Made by a program: the position numbers and the translations under genes | Assembly (NCBI RefSeq): GCF_000003815.2 | Contig: NC_049996.1 | Coordinates: 15,229,637-15,293,636, forward strand | DNA: 64,000 nt | Direction: 5' to 3' | From: Branchiostoma floridae | Taxonomy: Eukaryota; Chordata; Leptocardii; Amphioxiformes; Branchiostomatidae | Notes under the pieces: model-generated | Databases searched by the model: none | Seen by the model: only the letters and a program-made list of their open reading frames with translations | Told to the model about the DNA's origin: nothing | In this document: one piece after another, positions 33,552 to 46,500 of the stretch | Numbering within the stretch: position 1 is the stretch's first letter | How the letters are laid out: each line of letters begins with the position of its first letter

Positions 33552-34780
33552 GTGGGTTTTTCACATCTATCTTATCTGCGTTTTTGTTCTACAACACAAT
33601 ATCCACTGTACGAAGTGAGTAGTTGGTTTTGCAGTATTTTTGATTGTGTTTTATTTGTGACCCATTTCAAAGAATTGCAAATTGAAAATGCATATTCTCC
33701 TTGTTAGCGGTAACGCTAATGTAAGCACTTTTGCTTATCTATGCATAACTATTGGTTTTTGGTATTCCGTGTTTGCTAAAGGCAAATATATTTTTTGCGA
33801 CAGGTACTCTGAATATGATTAACAACATCAGATTTCGTTATCTTTCGGTGTTTTTATTAGAACTTCAAAGATGTCCGTGAATACAGAAGAAAAGTAATGT
33901 GTGCACATAAGCAAACACCAAATTGTTGATATTGCCCCAGCTGTACATTTTAAGTCAACAGATGTTTCGCTCAGACATATATGGTTCATTTGAGGTTACA
34001 CTATCAAACAGACGCACAGCAGTTAGATAGTCAAGCTGAGTACTGCCAATCACCGACTGCAGCGGCCGAGAAGAGTATTTGTTGAGTACTGGAAGAGAGC
34101 GGGTGCTTGATTCCAAATCTTATCCAGTTGCTTAAAGGCAACCTAAGCAATATTAGAGCTTTGAAGTATGCATTTCAAGTAACGCAGAAGAACAAGGAAA
34201 TCTTGGTTTTGACAGCTTTTTTAAGCGACTATATATTATGGATAAGACAATCATTTGCATCATTATTTCATACTTTAAGCAGTTATGCTAAGGATACAAT
34301 ATTGAATCTCATTCTGACTAATACATTACAATACACAATATTTATGTTTACATTCTATATCCTATATCATTGATTTTTGCTCCCCAAAAATTCTTCTATG
34401 TATCATTTTAAGCCATGTTTTAAGTTGGGTAGTCAGGGCTTATCCCACTAGTTATACGATGTTTAATAAAACCTACGCGTGCCTGTAAGACTACTTAATA
34501 TTCATACAGAAAAAGAAGTGACATTGAGACACAAAAACAAGATCCGTACATGACTGGCGCACCTGCATCCGTCACCTATAGAAAGTTGTTTTTAACGCAT
34601 GGAAGGCGAACCAACCCCGCTGTGTTTAATTACCGCTGAAATGTACAAGGCGAACACGTCAGTACCCCTACTGAGCGGCAGAGCAGTGGGGACCCACTAT
34701 GACCTGTACATGCATCAATTGTACAAATAGGATAACAGAGACTTAATTACATCCGTCAGAATGTTTTGAAGTGCGTGTGT

Positions 34781-34790
34781 GTATATATAC

Positions 34791-34887
<97 letters not shown>

Positions 34888-34888
34888 A
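34781..34888. repeat. AT microsatellite flanked by GT
   Basis: Almost pure AT dinucleotides with GTGT edges. Confidence 0.95.
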
Positions 34889-35117
34889 TCGATTGTCTTG
34901 ATAAATACTTGGTAGGTGGGTAGGTCTTGACGAGACCTTAGAGCGATTAGAATTTCGGCACGTTTTTAAGATACTGCAGCGGAACTTCCGGGTTTCATAT
35001 CTGGAGTTCTGAACATTCCATGATCTTGATTTTTTTTAGTTGTCGGTGGTTGGTTCTATCACAGCCTGCTTGAAAATGCTATACGCACGACGATCGCACG
35101 ACCTATGTGACCGCGCC

Positions 35118-35387
35118 CTAACTTGTCGCCTTTTCGTCCGAGCGACCGCTTTTCTGTCCGAGTTTCCGAGCAGCTTTCCTCACTTGGTCCTCAGTTGAGT
35201 GAATTAGTGTCCCTTTGAGTGATTTCGGTATGTCTTTCTTGATAAAAGAATTCATCAAAGTGATATATATGCCATCATCAAGAAAGACACGGTCCGCGTT
35301 GTTGTTTGCTGGATGCCCGGGGCACTGGACAACTTTACAGATGATTGGATTTTTTTGAGGCGCAAATTGAGAAAACACGGTCCACAC
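35118..35387 (-). repeat. Block duplicated at about 36180-36440
   Basis: Both copies run in the same direction. On the minus strand the first keeps an open frame (CPGHPANNNADRV, MNSFIKKDIPKSLKGTLIHS, KAARKLGQKSGR) that aligns with frame-broken pieces of the second (APANNGPV, LIRSIKDRHVLRKLLGNS). Possibly coding in origin, but I do not recognise the family. Confidence 0.55.
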
Positions 35388-36493
35388 AAAGTCGTTTTTG
35401 TCTGTTTCTAGCTACAACCGTGGGCAATGACGGAATGAGGGTTATGATACAGTCAAACCTGTCTATAGCGACCATTCCAAATGTGACCACTAAAGACAGG
35501 TGGCCCCCAAAGAGAGGTGGCTGAGAGAAAATGCTGACTGACCAGGAGCAATAAGTTATACAGATGTCAGTACACACTGATCTTTATTCGCATAAATATT
35601 GCACAGGTAAGTCATTGTTAGATATACAGTTGAAATGTTTATAAAGAAAACATAATTAAATACACTACAATGTTTATTCGTTGAATCAATCTTTCTATTA
35701 GACACTATAATGATTATTCGTCGTCATTTGTCTTTCAGAAAAGTTTGAATAAACAAGGTGTTCAGTAGACAGATAGATTCAACTTCTATTATTGAATTCT
35801 TTGAGTAAAATGCACAGACATGAAAAGTTTTCAACGACTCGACGAGGCAACTGTACCCATATTGTACAAGACAAATTGCTTTCAAATAGGTCACCTTATC
35901 ATCAAAGAGGGATTTGGTTTCCTTCAACTTGAAAAGCCTACAGACAGCTACCATAGCTCACTATGTTAACTGTATGTAATATGGATGTAAGGGCGTGGTC
36001 ACATAGGCCGAGCGACCGTCGCACTATCGCTAACTCGCATCTAGGAGGACAAAAATGTACGTCTCCTGCAAAGTTCAACTGCCTTAATACACAAGTGGCT
36101 ATTTTGGATCCATGTCGGTGGTTGGTTCTGTCCTTTGGCATCGAAGTCGTACGACGATCGCATGACTTGTGACCGCGCCCTAAATTGTTGCCTTTTCGTC
36201 CGAGCGGCCGCTTTTCTATCCGAGTTTCCAAGCAGCTTTCGTAACACATGTCGGTCCTTAATTGAGCGAATCAATGTGCCTTCGGCATGTCTTTAATTTC
36301 TTGATAAACGAAAGTTGATATGTTCCATCACAAAGAGAGACACGGGTCCGTTGTTTGCTGGTGCCCAGGGCACTCCAATTACATGTAACGTTACTACATG
36401 ACAGCTTAATGCGCTTTGATGATTTGGATTTTCTTTCAGGCAATGGACCGATCCTGTCGAACGCCATATCGAACAAATAGAACCCCCTATTCT

Positions 36494-36565
36494 GTTTCGA
36501 ACACCTCCGTCAAAAACTGCCACAGCGGGACAGAAATGGCTATTTTTGACGGAGGTGTTCGAAAT
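36494..36565. repeat. Short palindrome
   Basis: Arms TTTCGAACACCTCCGTCAAA and TTTGACGGAGGTGTTCGAAA with a 26-base loop. A solo arm with a similar flank is at 20409-20433. Confidence 0.8.
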
Positions 36566-37160
36566 AGAACCATGATCGAACAGGGGGCGGGGTTTTCACG
36601 TGTTCGGAGTGATGATATTACTTTGCCTGCCCTGCTCAAGCCTACCTTTAAAGCGTCCTTCACTTTGCATTACTTCCTTGATTTCCGTCAACGTGAATAG
36701 CCTTCAAATAGCTGCCATAGCATAGTAACGTTATGTAATTTGTATGTAATCTTTATGTAAGTTTATGTTTCTGTCCAGTCTTACCGATGTATGTTAGCAA
36801 TGGGAGCAATGGCTAGATCGCCAATCTTTACCCTTTTTATCTATACATACATGCGGCAAATGTACCGTTTCTTGTGATTTCATATGAGGCCATGTTGTTT
36901 TTATTATATTTTTTTTTGTATGGATGGCATCATCAGGCAACCCCATAACTGATGCGAGCGTGCGGATACAAGCTGCCTTCAGCATGAAATCTAAGCGGTC
37001 AGGAAGGTTCAACAAATGACTGAACACAAAGAATATTGTATGCCAAACAATAGATCCTTCATATTTGTTCTCTCACACCCTCTTTGACCTTGGAATATTT
37101 TTTGACATTGGTATACGTTTTCCGATATTTTTTTGCAATGCCAATGCAGCACACGGCATA

Positions 37161-37374
37161 TACTGTAAATACAGAAATGTTCGCGGTGGATCAAATTTCG
37201 CGGTTTTCGCGGTTACCACGAACTTAAAACCACCGCGAACATTTTTCTACTATGGTATTAGACTGCAGTCTATGGTGTTAACGCGAACTTAAATCCACCG
37301 CGAAAATTCTCTTTTCCCGCTACCGCGAAATTAAATCCCCTCGAACTTAAATGCATTTACAGTATTTGCTTATT
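37161..37374. mobile_element. CG-rich MITE, 'TACTGTAAATGCA' family
   Basis: Ends TACTGTAAATACAG and TGCATTTACAGTA; interior CGCGAACTTAAAACCACCG. Uninterrupted reference for the split copy at 10384. Confidence 0.85.
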
Positions 37375-37845
37375 TTGCTGCTACTTTGTTATTCCCGAAA
37401 GCAATTTCATCAGGTTAGTAGAATATAGGATACAGGGAATAAAGAGACTCTACACAACCAATGCTTTATTCTCACCGACGTTTCGGTGACCGTCTGTCAC
37501 CTTCTTCAGGGCAATTCTGACTGGTTCACATTGTATTACACTCCTTTACGTTTGGGACCGCATTGTAAATATGTGCATAAAGCTGTCTGTACATATGTAA
37601 CTACTTTTCGTCTTGTGACCGCATCTGAACTGTGAGCAGGGACACCTGTCCTGCAGTACAATGTGAACCAGTCAGAATAAGGATGTCTATCAGACACCTT
37701 CCTCCGGCGGTTTTCTAGCGCCGTTGGACGTCTCTATGTAGGAGAATGTCATTTTCTAAAAACAAAAAAAAACAAAACAATCAGTATCGTGTTACATGAT
37801 TAGGCATACGTTGAGCAACGTATTTTATTTGGGTACAGAAGAGTC

Positions 37846-38365
37846 AAATCAAGTCAAAGTTTATTGCACAACATTTGTAGAACGGGTACAATGTATGGCA
37901 AACTTAGGTAACGTTAGACGGTATAAGACAACTGTGATATGAGTAGTGGAATTATGCTAAGAAAGTAACAATAGATGAAAGTTATGCAATGTTCGAACAA
38001 AACACAATATGCAATGTGAAACAAATCCAGAATGTTGCTACAGACTATTTGCTAATAACATGTATCTAGTACACACTACATTCAGGCTCCATTTTATACA
38101 AACAATATGATTGAAAGGAGACACAGCGAGGATCATATCTTCTAGTATATACATTACTATGACAATGTATACAAAATTAAGTTGAAAGCATGAGGTTCCT
38201 TTTCTGCATGGATGTATATATGTATTGGCCTACGTAAACAGAAACAGTGTCGGGACATGACATAAGTACATGAAATAGCTCTTTGTTTGTCTTTGGTAAT
38301 GATTTGTACTTTATCGTCTGCATTAATTTAGCTCTTTCTTCTATGTAAGTGAAGATGACCAACGG
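37846..38365 (-). mobile_element. LINE 3' fragment
   Basis: 3' end on the minus strand (plus reads TTTATTGCACAACATTTGTA...CAATGTATGGCA). The minus frame 38362-38177 resembles the C-terminal tails at 28643 and 42986. Confidence 0.55.
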
Positions 38366-38729
38366 ATAAACTTTATGCAGATGAGGACCTTATTTGCATA
38401 AGCGATGGGAAAATGTACATTCGTGGCGAAAATTGATGCACTACATGGCCTAATAGGGTCTGTGCGTGCGTCAGACATTACAGTAATGCAATGCAGTGCG
38501 TATCCCTGGTGCCCGGGGCAGCATCAAACTTTCTTTCTTGGGCTTGAAAGAATAAAAAGTCACGACAGGACCATGGCCTCCAACCTCCAGTCAGGGTCCC
38601 GTTTTTAATTGGTGTATAGCAAAATCAAAGTTCAGTTCAGTTCATCCTCATATGAGGTGCCATTAATAATGTCCGACCATGCATCCCTATCTAGCATGAC
38701 GACTAGCAAGTTGTAGTCCTTTAGACCGA

Positions 38730-39058
38730 CCTCCTCCTCCAATACGCGCATTTAAACTCATCTTTTCGGTCGGCAGGCACACAAGCACTAGTTACTTGTT
38801 TGTTAGTAATCGGGCCGACATGTTTGACGCAAGGCTCCGCAAGGTCACCCATGCATTTGCTATGCGCTTGCTGTCGTCTGACAATGACATCATCCAATTG
38901 CTTGTTCACTCGGACGGCTTTCGCTTTAGTACATTCTGGCGACACTATGTAAATAATAGTTAATTAGTTGTAAGTGTAGTCTTTTTAACCTCTGTTCTGT
39001 GACTGTTTTTATGGGCCATGGGCCTGATTCAAACAAATAAACATAAATACTTTCTTAA
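38730..39058 (+). mobile_element. Possible LINE C-terminal fragment
   Basis: One plus-strand frame reads DMFDARLRKVTHAFAMRLL, ending at a stop before a 3' end CATGGGCCTGATTCAAAC plus AAATAAA. Weak similarity by eye only. Confidence 0.35.
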
Positions 39059-39060
39059 GT

Positions 39061-39305
39061 GTCAGGTTCGGTCGTCCCCTTTTTCTCTTCGCGTCAGGTT
39101 CCCAGAGGAGAGCTTTGGCGCCCATCTCCTCATGGCGTGCTACATGGCTAGCTAGAGCCAGTCTTCTTTTCTGAATAGTTCTAGTGATCGGGGGAAATCC
39201 ATTGTACAGTTTTTTGTTTCCGATGAGATTCTGCCAGGGTACATTCAGAGCGTAACGAAGCAGACGGGTGTAGTTACCATCCAGTTTCTTGTACAGAAAT
39301 TAAAA
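39061..39305 (-). mobile_element. LINE C-terminal fragment, 'LDGNYTRLLR' family
   Basis: Minus strand reads LDGNYTRLLRYALNV, then KRRLALASHVARHEEM and LLWEPDAKRKRGRP, a pattern typical of the region after the reverse-transcriptase domain. Same family as 53404-53812. Confidence 0.8.
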
Positions 39306-39345
39306 TTTTTTTGGTTAATTTTTGACTATTAAGACGTAGGACTTT

Positions 39346-39505
39346 TCATCTGCCACTGCCTCCAAAGAAGAAGTCAAACCTCCCAGTAAAGAATGTAGAA
39401 TCATGCATATAGATAGCTGTATAGAATAGACACTTGTTACTTTTTACTGTCTGTACCCTTGCAATTAGCCTACGGGCATGGATTTTCAAATAAATAAATC
39501 GAACT
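39346..39505 (+). mobile_element. LINE 3' end copy
   Basis: CTCCAAAGAAGAAGTCAAAC to GCATGGATTTTCAAATAAAT is the reverse complement of the 3' end of the LINE at 10568-11900. Confidence 0.75.
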
Positions 39506-39789
39506 GATTATTTGTGTTGTTAAATATAGAGGAGGAGGGCTTAGTATAAGCTGATTACGGTTTTCCCTTCCTCCTGCACCTGTAGTGTTTTTATGTATTC
39601 TTTTTCTGTATTCATGTATTTGTGCGAACAAACAAAAACAAAAACAAATTCATGACGTTCATAGTGGTGCCACTTTTGCAACTTTTCGACTAGATTTACT
39701 TCTACAGCTATAGTCATGGCTACCTCGCTAGTATCACTTTTACAAGTACAATCATCAGGCTACATCACGACATATGTTCCCATTTTGGA

Positions 39790-40052
39790 ACCTGAAATCA
39801 GGCGAAAATTAAAGAAATTACCTGCTGTGGCCTTATATGGTGGTTTCCAAGTTGTGTCTTCAGAGCAATGACGCTGTCTTTTCTTTTGTGGTGTATCCTG
39901 ACAATAAAAGCAATTACTGCTTAACGAATCTGTCAAATCTTATCCTCCTTTTAGGCAAAATATTTGTTTTCAAAAATCGTAAGCATTCTTTGAATTTGCC
40001 TGCTTTCATATCCTATGTTTCATACTTTTATAAAATAGAAAAACTGTATTAA
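39790..40052 (+). mobile_element. L1-like C-terminal fragment
   Basis: Frame ending NLILLLGKIFVFKNRKHSL and a stop at 40052 resembles the extreme C-terminus of L1-type reverse transcriptases. By eye only. Confidence 0.4.
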
Positions 40053-40569
40053 CACAGGGGGAAGTGGGGAAACTTAAATAAATTATTTTCTGTTAGCACC
40101 GTATCTTAAATAAATGTATAGTAATGTTGTTGAGTGAATATGGGCAAAGGGGTTTAGGACTAACGTTAACTGTTGTTACTGGTTTTTGCTTTTATTTCGT
40201 GGTTTTTACATGTGCTTTGTTAAAGTATTTGTAGCTGCCATGCTTTCTTTTTGTTGTTTGTTTTGCAAAAGGTAATAAAGAATGATTAAAAAAAAATACT
40301 GCTTAACGAGTATTGCATACTAGCACATAGCCAGGGTACATTCGTCTGACAGAAGTATTTTCAAAGCAGGGATTCGGCACCGGCTGTTTTTGACTTGTTT
40401 GTGGGAGTTTTAGTCGTGCTTTCTTTTTGGTCCCATTCACAGCATGTGCGCATGCCCATATATGAAGATATCACAGCACAAAACGGCTACAAACACGCCA
40501 AAAACAGCGGGAGCCGAAACCCTGCTTGGAGTGTACATCAGACAGAACGTTTTTCTCTACGGATTCACC

Positions 40570-43500
40570 ATGGATCGGTTTTTGGTCTGTCTGTTCCCAG
40601 TTCTACTTTTCTGGTCCACACCAATAGGTAGGTTTGCGTTGGTCTTAATTTGTCGATCGAGCCATTCTTATACAGTAGAAGCCAGTTAATTGCACAACGG
40701 ATTAACGCACACTTCTGTTAACTGCACGGATTCCCCAAATCCCAAACCGGTGCGGTCCTGCTAGATAGCTTCGCATTATTGCACCATCCGGATGATTGCA
40801 CGAAATTTACTGGCAAATAGACCGTGCAATTAAGCGGCTTCTACTGTATTACTCAACACTGTTTAAGATCTGCATGGTAGCAATGTGCAAACTTGCTTCG
40901 TTGAACAATATCAGTGGTTCTGCATTATTCTCGATAACGCCTCTTGCAAATTGGGTTTAAATCGAGGACTACTAGGCAAAATCAGTGTGTAAATGTGGTT
41001 GGTCCAACATCATTCCTGATCGTGAGTCTGTAATACTTTTTGTGTATTTACACATATGCTAAAATTGATATACGTATTTTCATTATCTTTGTGTCTTGGT
41101 TTCCCGACCATCTTAAGTAGAAATGTTCAATTCACTGTCTCATAGCAGCTCGGCCGACGTCCGTGGGTCACTGGAAGCTACGCTTAAATTCAGCGAGGCA
41201 TCGGCAACGATTTTTGAACTTTTTATGAGATTTTGGATTGGTCTATCGCAAATTTCCTGTTGATATTATTCTTTTCAGTGTGCCCGTCCACCCCACTCAT
41301 GTCCTACATATTTCCCAAAACTGATAAGTTGATCCAAATGTTAGCTTTTGACCAGGTTAGTCGATTCTCGCTTTGTCCATGTCCAAGAGATGCTACCATC
41401 TTACGTGTTGGATAGACGTCACCCGAGCCCCGTCCAATTTATGCAGGGGCAGATTTTCAGCGAAAAATACAGCCAATGCTCGGGTGGTGTTGAAATTCGG
41501 CGAGATCTGATCGATCTACAAATTCAGCCTGCGTTCACATGAATGTCAAAACCGGCTGCATGTACAAGCTGCGTTAGACCAGAATGTAAGGTTTGATCCA
41601 CTCACACTGGATTGACCCTATGTACTGTTTTCGGTGCGAAGAGATATTTAACGTTTTCGAGATGTGTCTCTCTACAAACACGGCTTTCCGTTTCATCTGT
41701 CATGACGTCGCTGACAGAAGCTACATACTACCCATTTTCACCTGAGCAAGGACATCGGTCTTAAAGTGCCTTAAATTCCCCAATGGCGCGACACTTGAGG
41801 CTTCTAAGGATTCCAACCTTTAGATACTAGGTCAAAAACACTTACCACAAGAGCAACTTGCCATCTGAGATGGCATAACATTATCCTTTGTAATGCAAAA
41901 GATCAAGAAGGAGGTTTCTACATAGGAAAATGAGGTTATTGACTTTAGTGGCATTTACCCGGCTCTGATAATGAGGAAAGTGGCTGAGTTGTTGAGACGT
42001 CTCCCAAACCTTTAGATCCTAAGCCAACAACACTTACTACAGGAGCAAATTGCCATCTGAGATGGCATAACATTTTTCCTTTGGCTTTGTAATGCAAAAG
42101 ATCAAGAAGGAGGTTTCTACATAGAAGTAGCAGGTAAATGAGTTCCTCGAATCGGTGGTACTTACCTGGCCCTGACCCTGAGGATAATCGCTGAGGAGTT
42201 ATCGAGACGTCTCCCATGAAAGTCCCACTTTGCTTGCAATTATTTCATTTTATTGCTGTGATTACAAAATACACAAAAAGTATGTCTTCATCTCTGAAAT
42301 TCGTTGAGTGTCTTTCGAACCCCGCAGTGACGCAAGCTTGACGCAAGTGCAGTGAAAGTGCATCTTAACGGCACCGGAAACATACCTTTCATCCTCTCAA
42401 AGCTTAAGGCCAATCAATGAAATGAGGTGACTTGTTATCATGCCAGTAGGGTAATCCCTAGTTGGCCGGGTTACCAGAGTTGGTGGTGATACTGCGTCTT
42501 TAATCAAAGATCTACCGTACGAAGGTACTGAGTAAAACGCACGTAGCGTATCCAGGATAATCTCCAATGATGATTTATCAATGGCATCAGGCAGTATGAA
42601 AGCTGGCTAAGGAGAATGACCGGTCAAAGGGAGTCATCAGCCACTGGAAATCTGCTGTCAGTCCACCCCCCCCCCCATTAATAAGATTAATAAAACTTGA
42701 CCTATTCTGAGCTGCTGCTAAAGAATGACCTCTCCGATCGATTTGGTTTCCTGTGGCATGCCGCACTTGTGTGTGGAATGCCCTAAACTCATAAAGATAC
42801 TGTGCCTACATAAAGGCATTATATATCGAAGAACTTTATTGCACGACAATTGTACATGACACAATGTATGGCAACAACTATTACACAAAGTACAAAATAG
42901 AGGTATAGGATAATGCTTAACAACCTAGTTGACATAACAATAAGGGCTAACATAAATCATTGATATAGTATTGCAATGGAGTAGGCTAATCATTAGTACT
43001 AGTTTCGGTATTCTTTCTAATAGCAGAGCAGTCCTTGATATATTTGCCTATTTTTGAATTATGGGAAATCTGACATTTAAAGATATACACAAATCTGTTT
43101 CTAGCATCGAGTTTCTTGAAATCTGTTGTACTTGATTCGAGAAATATGAATAATTCATCACGTAACCTAGCGTATCTAGAACATCCCATTATAAAGTGAA
43201 ATTCATCTTCAATATGTTCATTATATATGTGCAACCCGTATATATAGAGGCTCAGCAGGACATGGCTTTTAACAAGCGGGATTTTGAAGAGTGGGAAAAT
43301 AGGGTTCTTGAATCACAACCAAAGTGTTCCGGTGGAGGAAAGTAACTTAAGAAATACGAAAAACGCTTTGAAAGAAAAGACCCCTACCTAAATATTGTTT
43401 AATTCAAGAACACTCTATGACCTACCAGCTATTCACATTTTTGACAGTTGTTGCAGACATTTAAGTTAAGGGCACCATTGCGTCGAAGATACAGAGACAG

Positions 43501-46500
43501 TTTACAATCAAGGGGCTGTACAGACAATATGGCTCGGAGCAAAGATTGACTAATATTACTTGCACCTTAGATGTTCTTTGAACAAAAACAGAATCGGTCT
43601 GGAACTCATTACCAGAGCACATAGTGACTCTCAGGGACAGACTCAAGTTCAAGACTACTGTTAACAACTTTTACGTGATATACGCAAGTTCCCTAAGGAC
43701 AGCTGATAACCCGAGGTTTGGGGTTCATTGCACGGGAAATAGAACTGGGTGGGTGGACGTGATTCATAAATATTCATACTCATGCCTGGAAGAACTATCA
43801 ATCAGTCTTTGAACATTGTACAACAATCGTAACGGGTACAAAGTATTGCAAGTTCTAGAGCAGCACATGTGTAAAACATCATGAGACTAATATCTTCGCA
43901 ATTGCTTATAAGAATAATAAAGAGTTCAAAGTACTTAAAGACAAATCACTATGCTACTTTATCTTGATACATTCAAACGTTGTTAAAAATATGGTCTTTT
44001 TGCAGTGAATATCCTACCCATGTTGGAAGCCCAACCAATGGCAGTGGTTCCTGCAGCAAGTCAGGATCACAAGAATGAAGACACTTCTCAGCCACCTGAC
44101 GATACCAACCAGACAGATCTTGGTGAGAAAGATTTATATCTCTAACATCATGTGTAATCTCCAAGCAGATCCTACGGTAGCATAAGATAGTGTCAAAAGC
44201 TGGCAGAGAAGTGAAGCCGGCCTAGGAGTGTGTTTGGCTACCAGAGGCTGATGACTCCATTTGGCCAGCTTTGATACTGTCTTATGTCACTGGTAGATCT
44301 GGCTGGAGATTACATTTTACTCCATCTTAGATCTTTTATCAAAAGCTCTTTGCTTAGTCCTTTTGTCCAAAACTGATATGAAAGTTTGCTTTAAAACATG
44401 GCTACCATGGTGATGTATGATTTAGTAGAATACAGCCAAGTAGTAATGATTTCTATATATTTGGCCAAAACTTCATTTTTGGACACGAAAATTGTCAACG
44501 AAAATTGGCTACATTTTTTAACAAGGAGCATAACAAGAAGGTCTGTGATACAGATCAATATGTATGGTTTGTCGGTGCGTATTTCTTTCCATGACCAAGA
44601 AACGGGATGGCTAATAAAGCATATTCTTACATGGCCTCCTTGCCCGGATGTCAGACTCCCGGTCAGATCTGATTAATATCTAGGCCCTGGAAACAGTCAC
44701 GCATCCGGGCTACAGGCATCTACAAATCATGAATGGGTCATTGAGTACAAACAATTGATGCCGCCAAAAATCCCACGGATCTGTCAGCAGAGTTATAAAG
44801 ATTTGTTAAGTATCCCAGCAATTTAATACGTTATTTATATGAACGACCAATCTACATCTTTTAATGACTTATCTAGGTTGTTCAAAACACAGTTGCCCCT
44901 GTATATGGTTTTAGACAGGCTTGATTATGCCTTGATTGGTCTTAAGCCGTCATTTTGTCTTGTATGGTGGCTGTCGAGAGTTGAATAGAAAAGTATCGTG
45001 GAAAGTACTTTGTAAATGCAGGAACTTTCGCGGTGTTTCTGTTTTCGCGGTTTTCGCGGTGGCACTTCACCGCGAACTTAAAACCGCCGCGAGCATTTTC
45101 CTTCTGTCGCATTTAAGCTACCGCGAACTCAAAACCATCGCGAACACTCCAAATTCCCGCTAACGCGAAATTAAATCCCTGCAAATTTAAATGCATTTAC
45201 AGTATTATTAGGAAGGCGGGGACATTCATGTATGTATCGTCTTGTACATGGAAAGGCTAGTTTGTAGGCTGTTAATATCAAAAATCATTAGTAGCCTAGG
45301 TAACACACCATTACTACCAGGCTCCTTCGACACTCGCTGTCTTGAACAATCATGGAAGCAAGTGTGAGGAGCCCCGGCCTTTGGGTTCTGGACCAAACAC
45401 TCGGCAGTAACGCCACACGACCCCTGTGCATCTTCGACTTGGATTGTATTATATACTAAATAATCTGAAATTATCATCATCTTTTAGGAGCACTTTCGAC
45501 AACAGCTGTGCCCGAATTTCTCTGCTGTGACCAAGGACTGGACCACTTCAACACTGTCAACTTCACACCCGGTAGGTCGTTATACATACTGTCTGCTTCT
45601 ACCCAAAATTGACCATATTCAGTTAGTCGAAGTACTGCAGTTGTGCCGAGCATTTTAAAGGGTAATCTGTGTTACCTAGGGTACAGCAACAAAGAACTAC
45701 TTCTCACTGTGTTCTTCCCTTAGTTTTGTGGGCCTTTTTACTACAAACACGCATAAAAATCCACCGGGAACCAAAACCCAGCCAGAGGTATATATATCTA
45801 TCTATGTATATAATACTGATTTACTCTTACTGGAAAACATTCATGTAGATAAAACCATCCGCCCCACTTATGTTCTGCAAGTAATGAGGTGATACGACAA
45901 ATGAACGCAGTGTGCCTGCTACGTTACCAGTAAGCATGGAGAGGTCCGGGTCATTGACCGCATAATTGTGACAAATATACAACACTATCTGCGAGTTAAG
46001 AAGAAAGGAAAGAAAAAGAAGAGAGCTCAGATATCTCAAAGGGCAAGAAGAACCCATTCCATAACTTTGCTGTCAGCAAATGGCAAAGTATAGCTTCTAC
46101 CAGGCTCTATATAAGTAGTTGTTATACATGTAGACCTTACGAAAGCCGCTGTGCTTTTGTCGTGTCAATAAAGATTTGTATTGTATGTCGCCGGGAAAAT
46201 GGTAGAAATTGGCCAACTTGTTTGCGTACTCGTCTGGCATGCAATATAAGTTTATTGCACAACAATTGTACAAAGCACAAAGTATGGCATCTACTGGTAC
46301 ATACATGTATAGCTTCTACCTGGCTCCACACGTTGCCTGGAAAATGGTGGTAGAAATTGGCTAAATAGCTGGCATATTCCTCTGGTATGTAATAAAACTT
46401 TATTGCACAACAAAGTAGTAGTATGGCATTTACTGGTACATAAGTACAGTTACTAGTAGATAGGGCCAATCTTAACAAAGCTAATACAAAGAATGTGTAG

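Larger units (their letters stand above)
33552..40569. other. Repeat-rich DNA between first exons d and e
   Basis: No host gene supported. Contains an AT microsatellite (34781-34888), a duplicated block (35118-35387, 36180-36440), a palindrome (36494-36565), a MITE (37161-37374) and a cluster of LINE remnants (37846-40052). An open frame at 34107-34373 is unrecognised. Confidence 0.5.
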
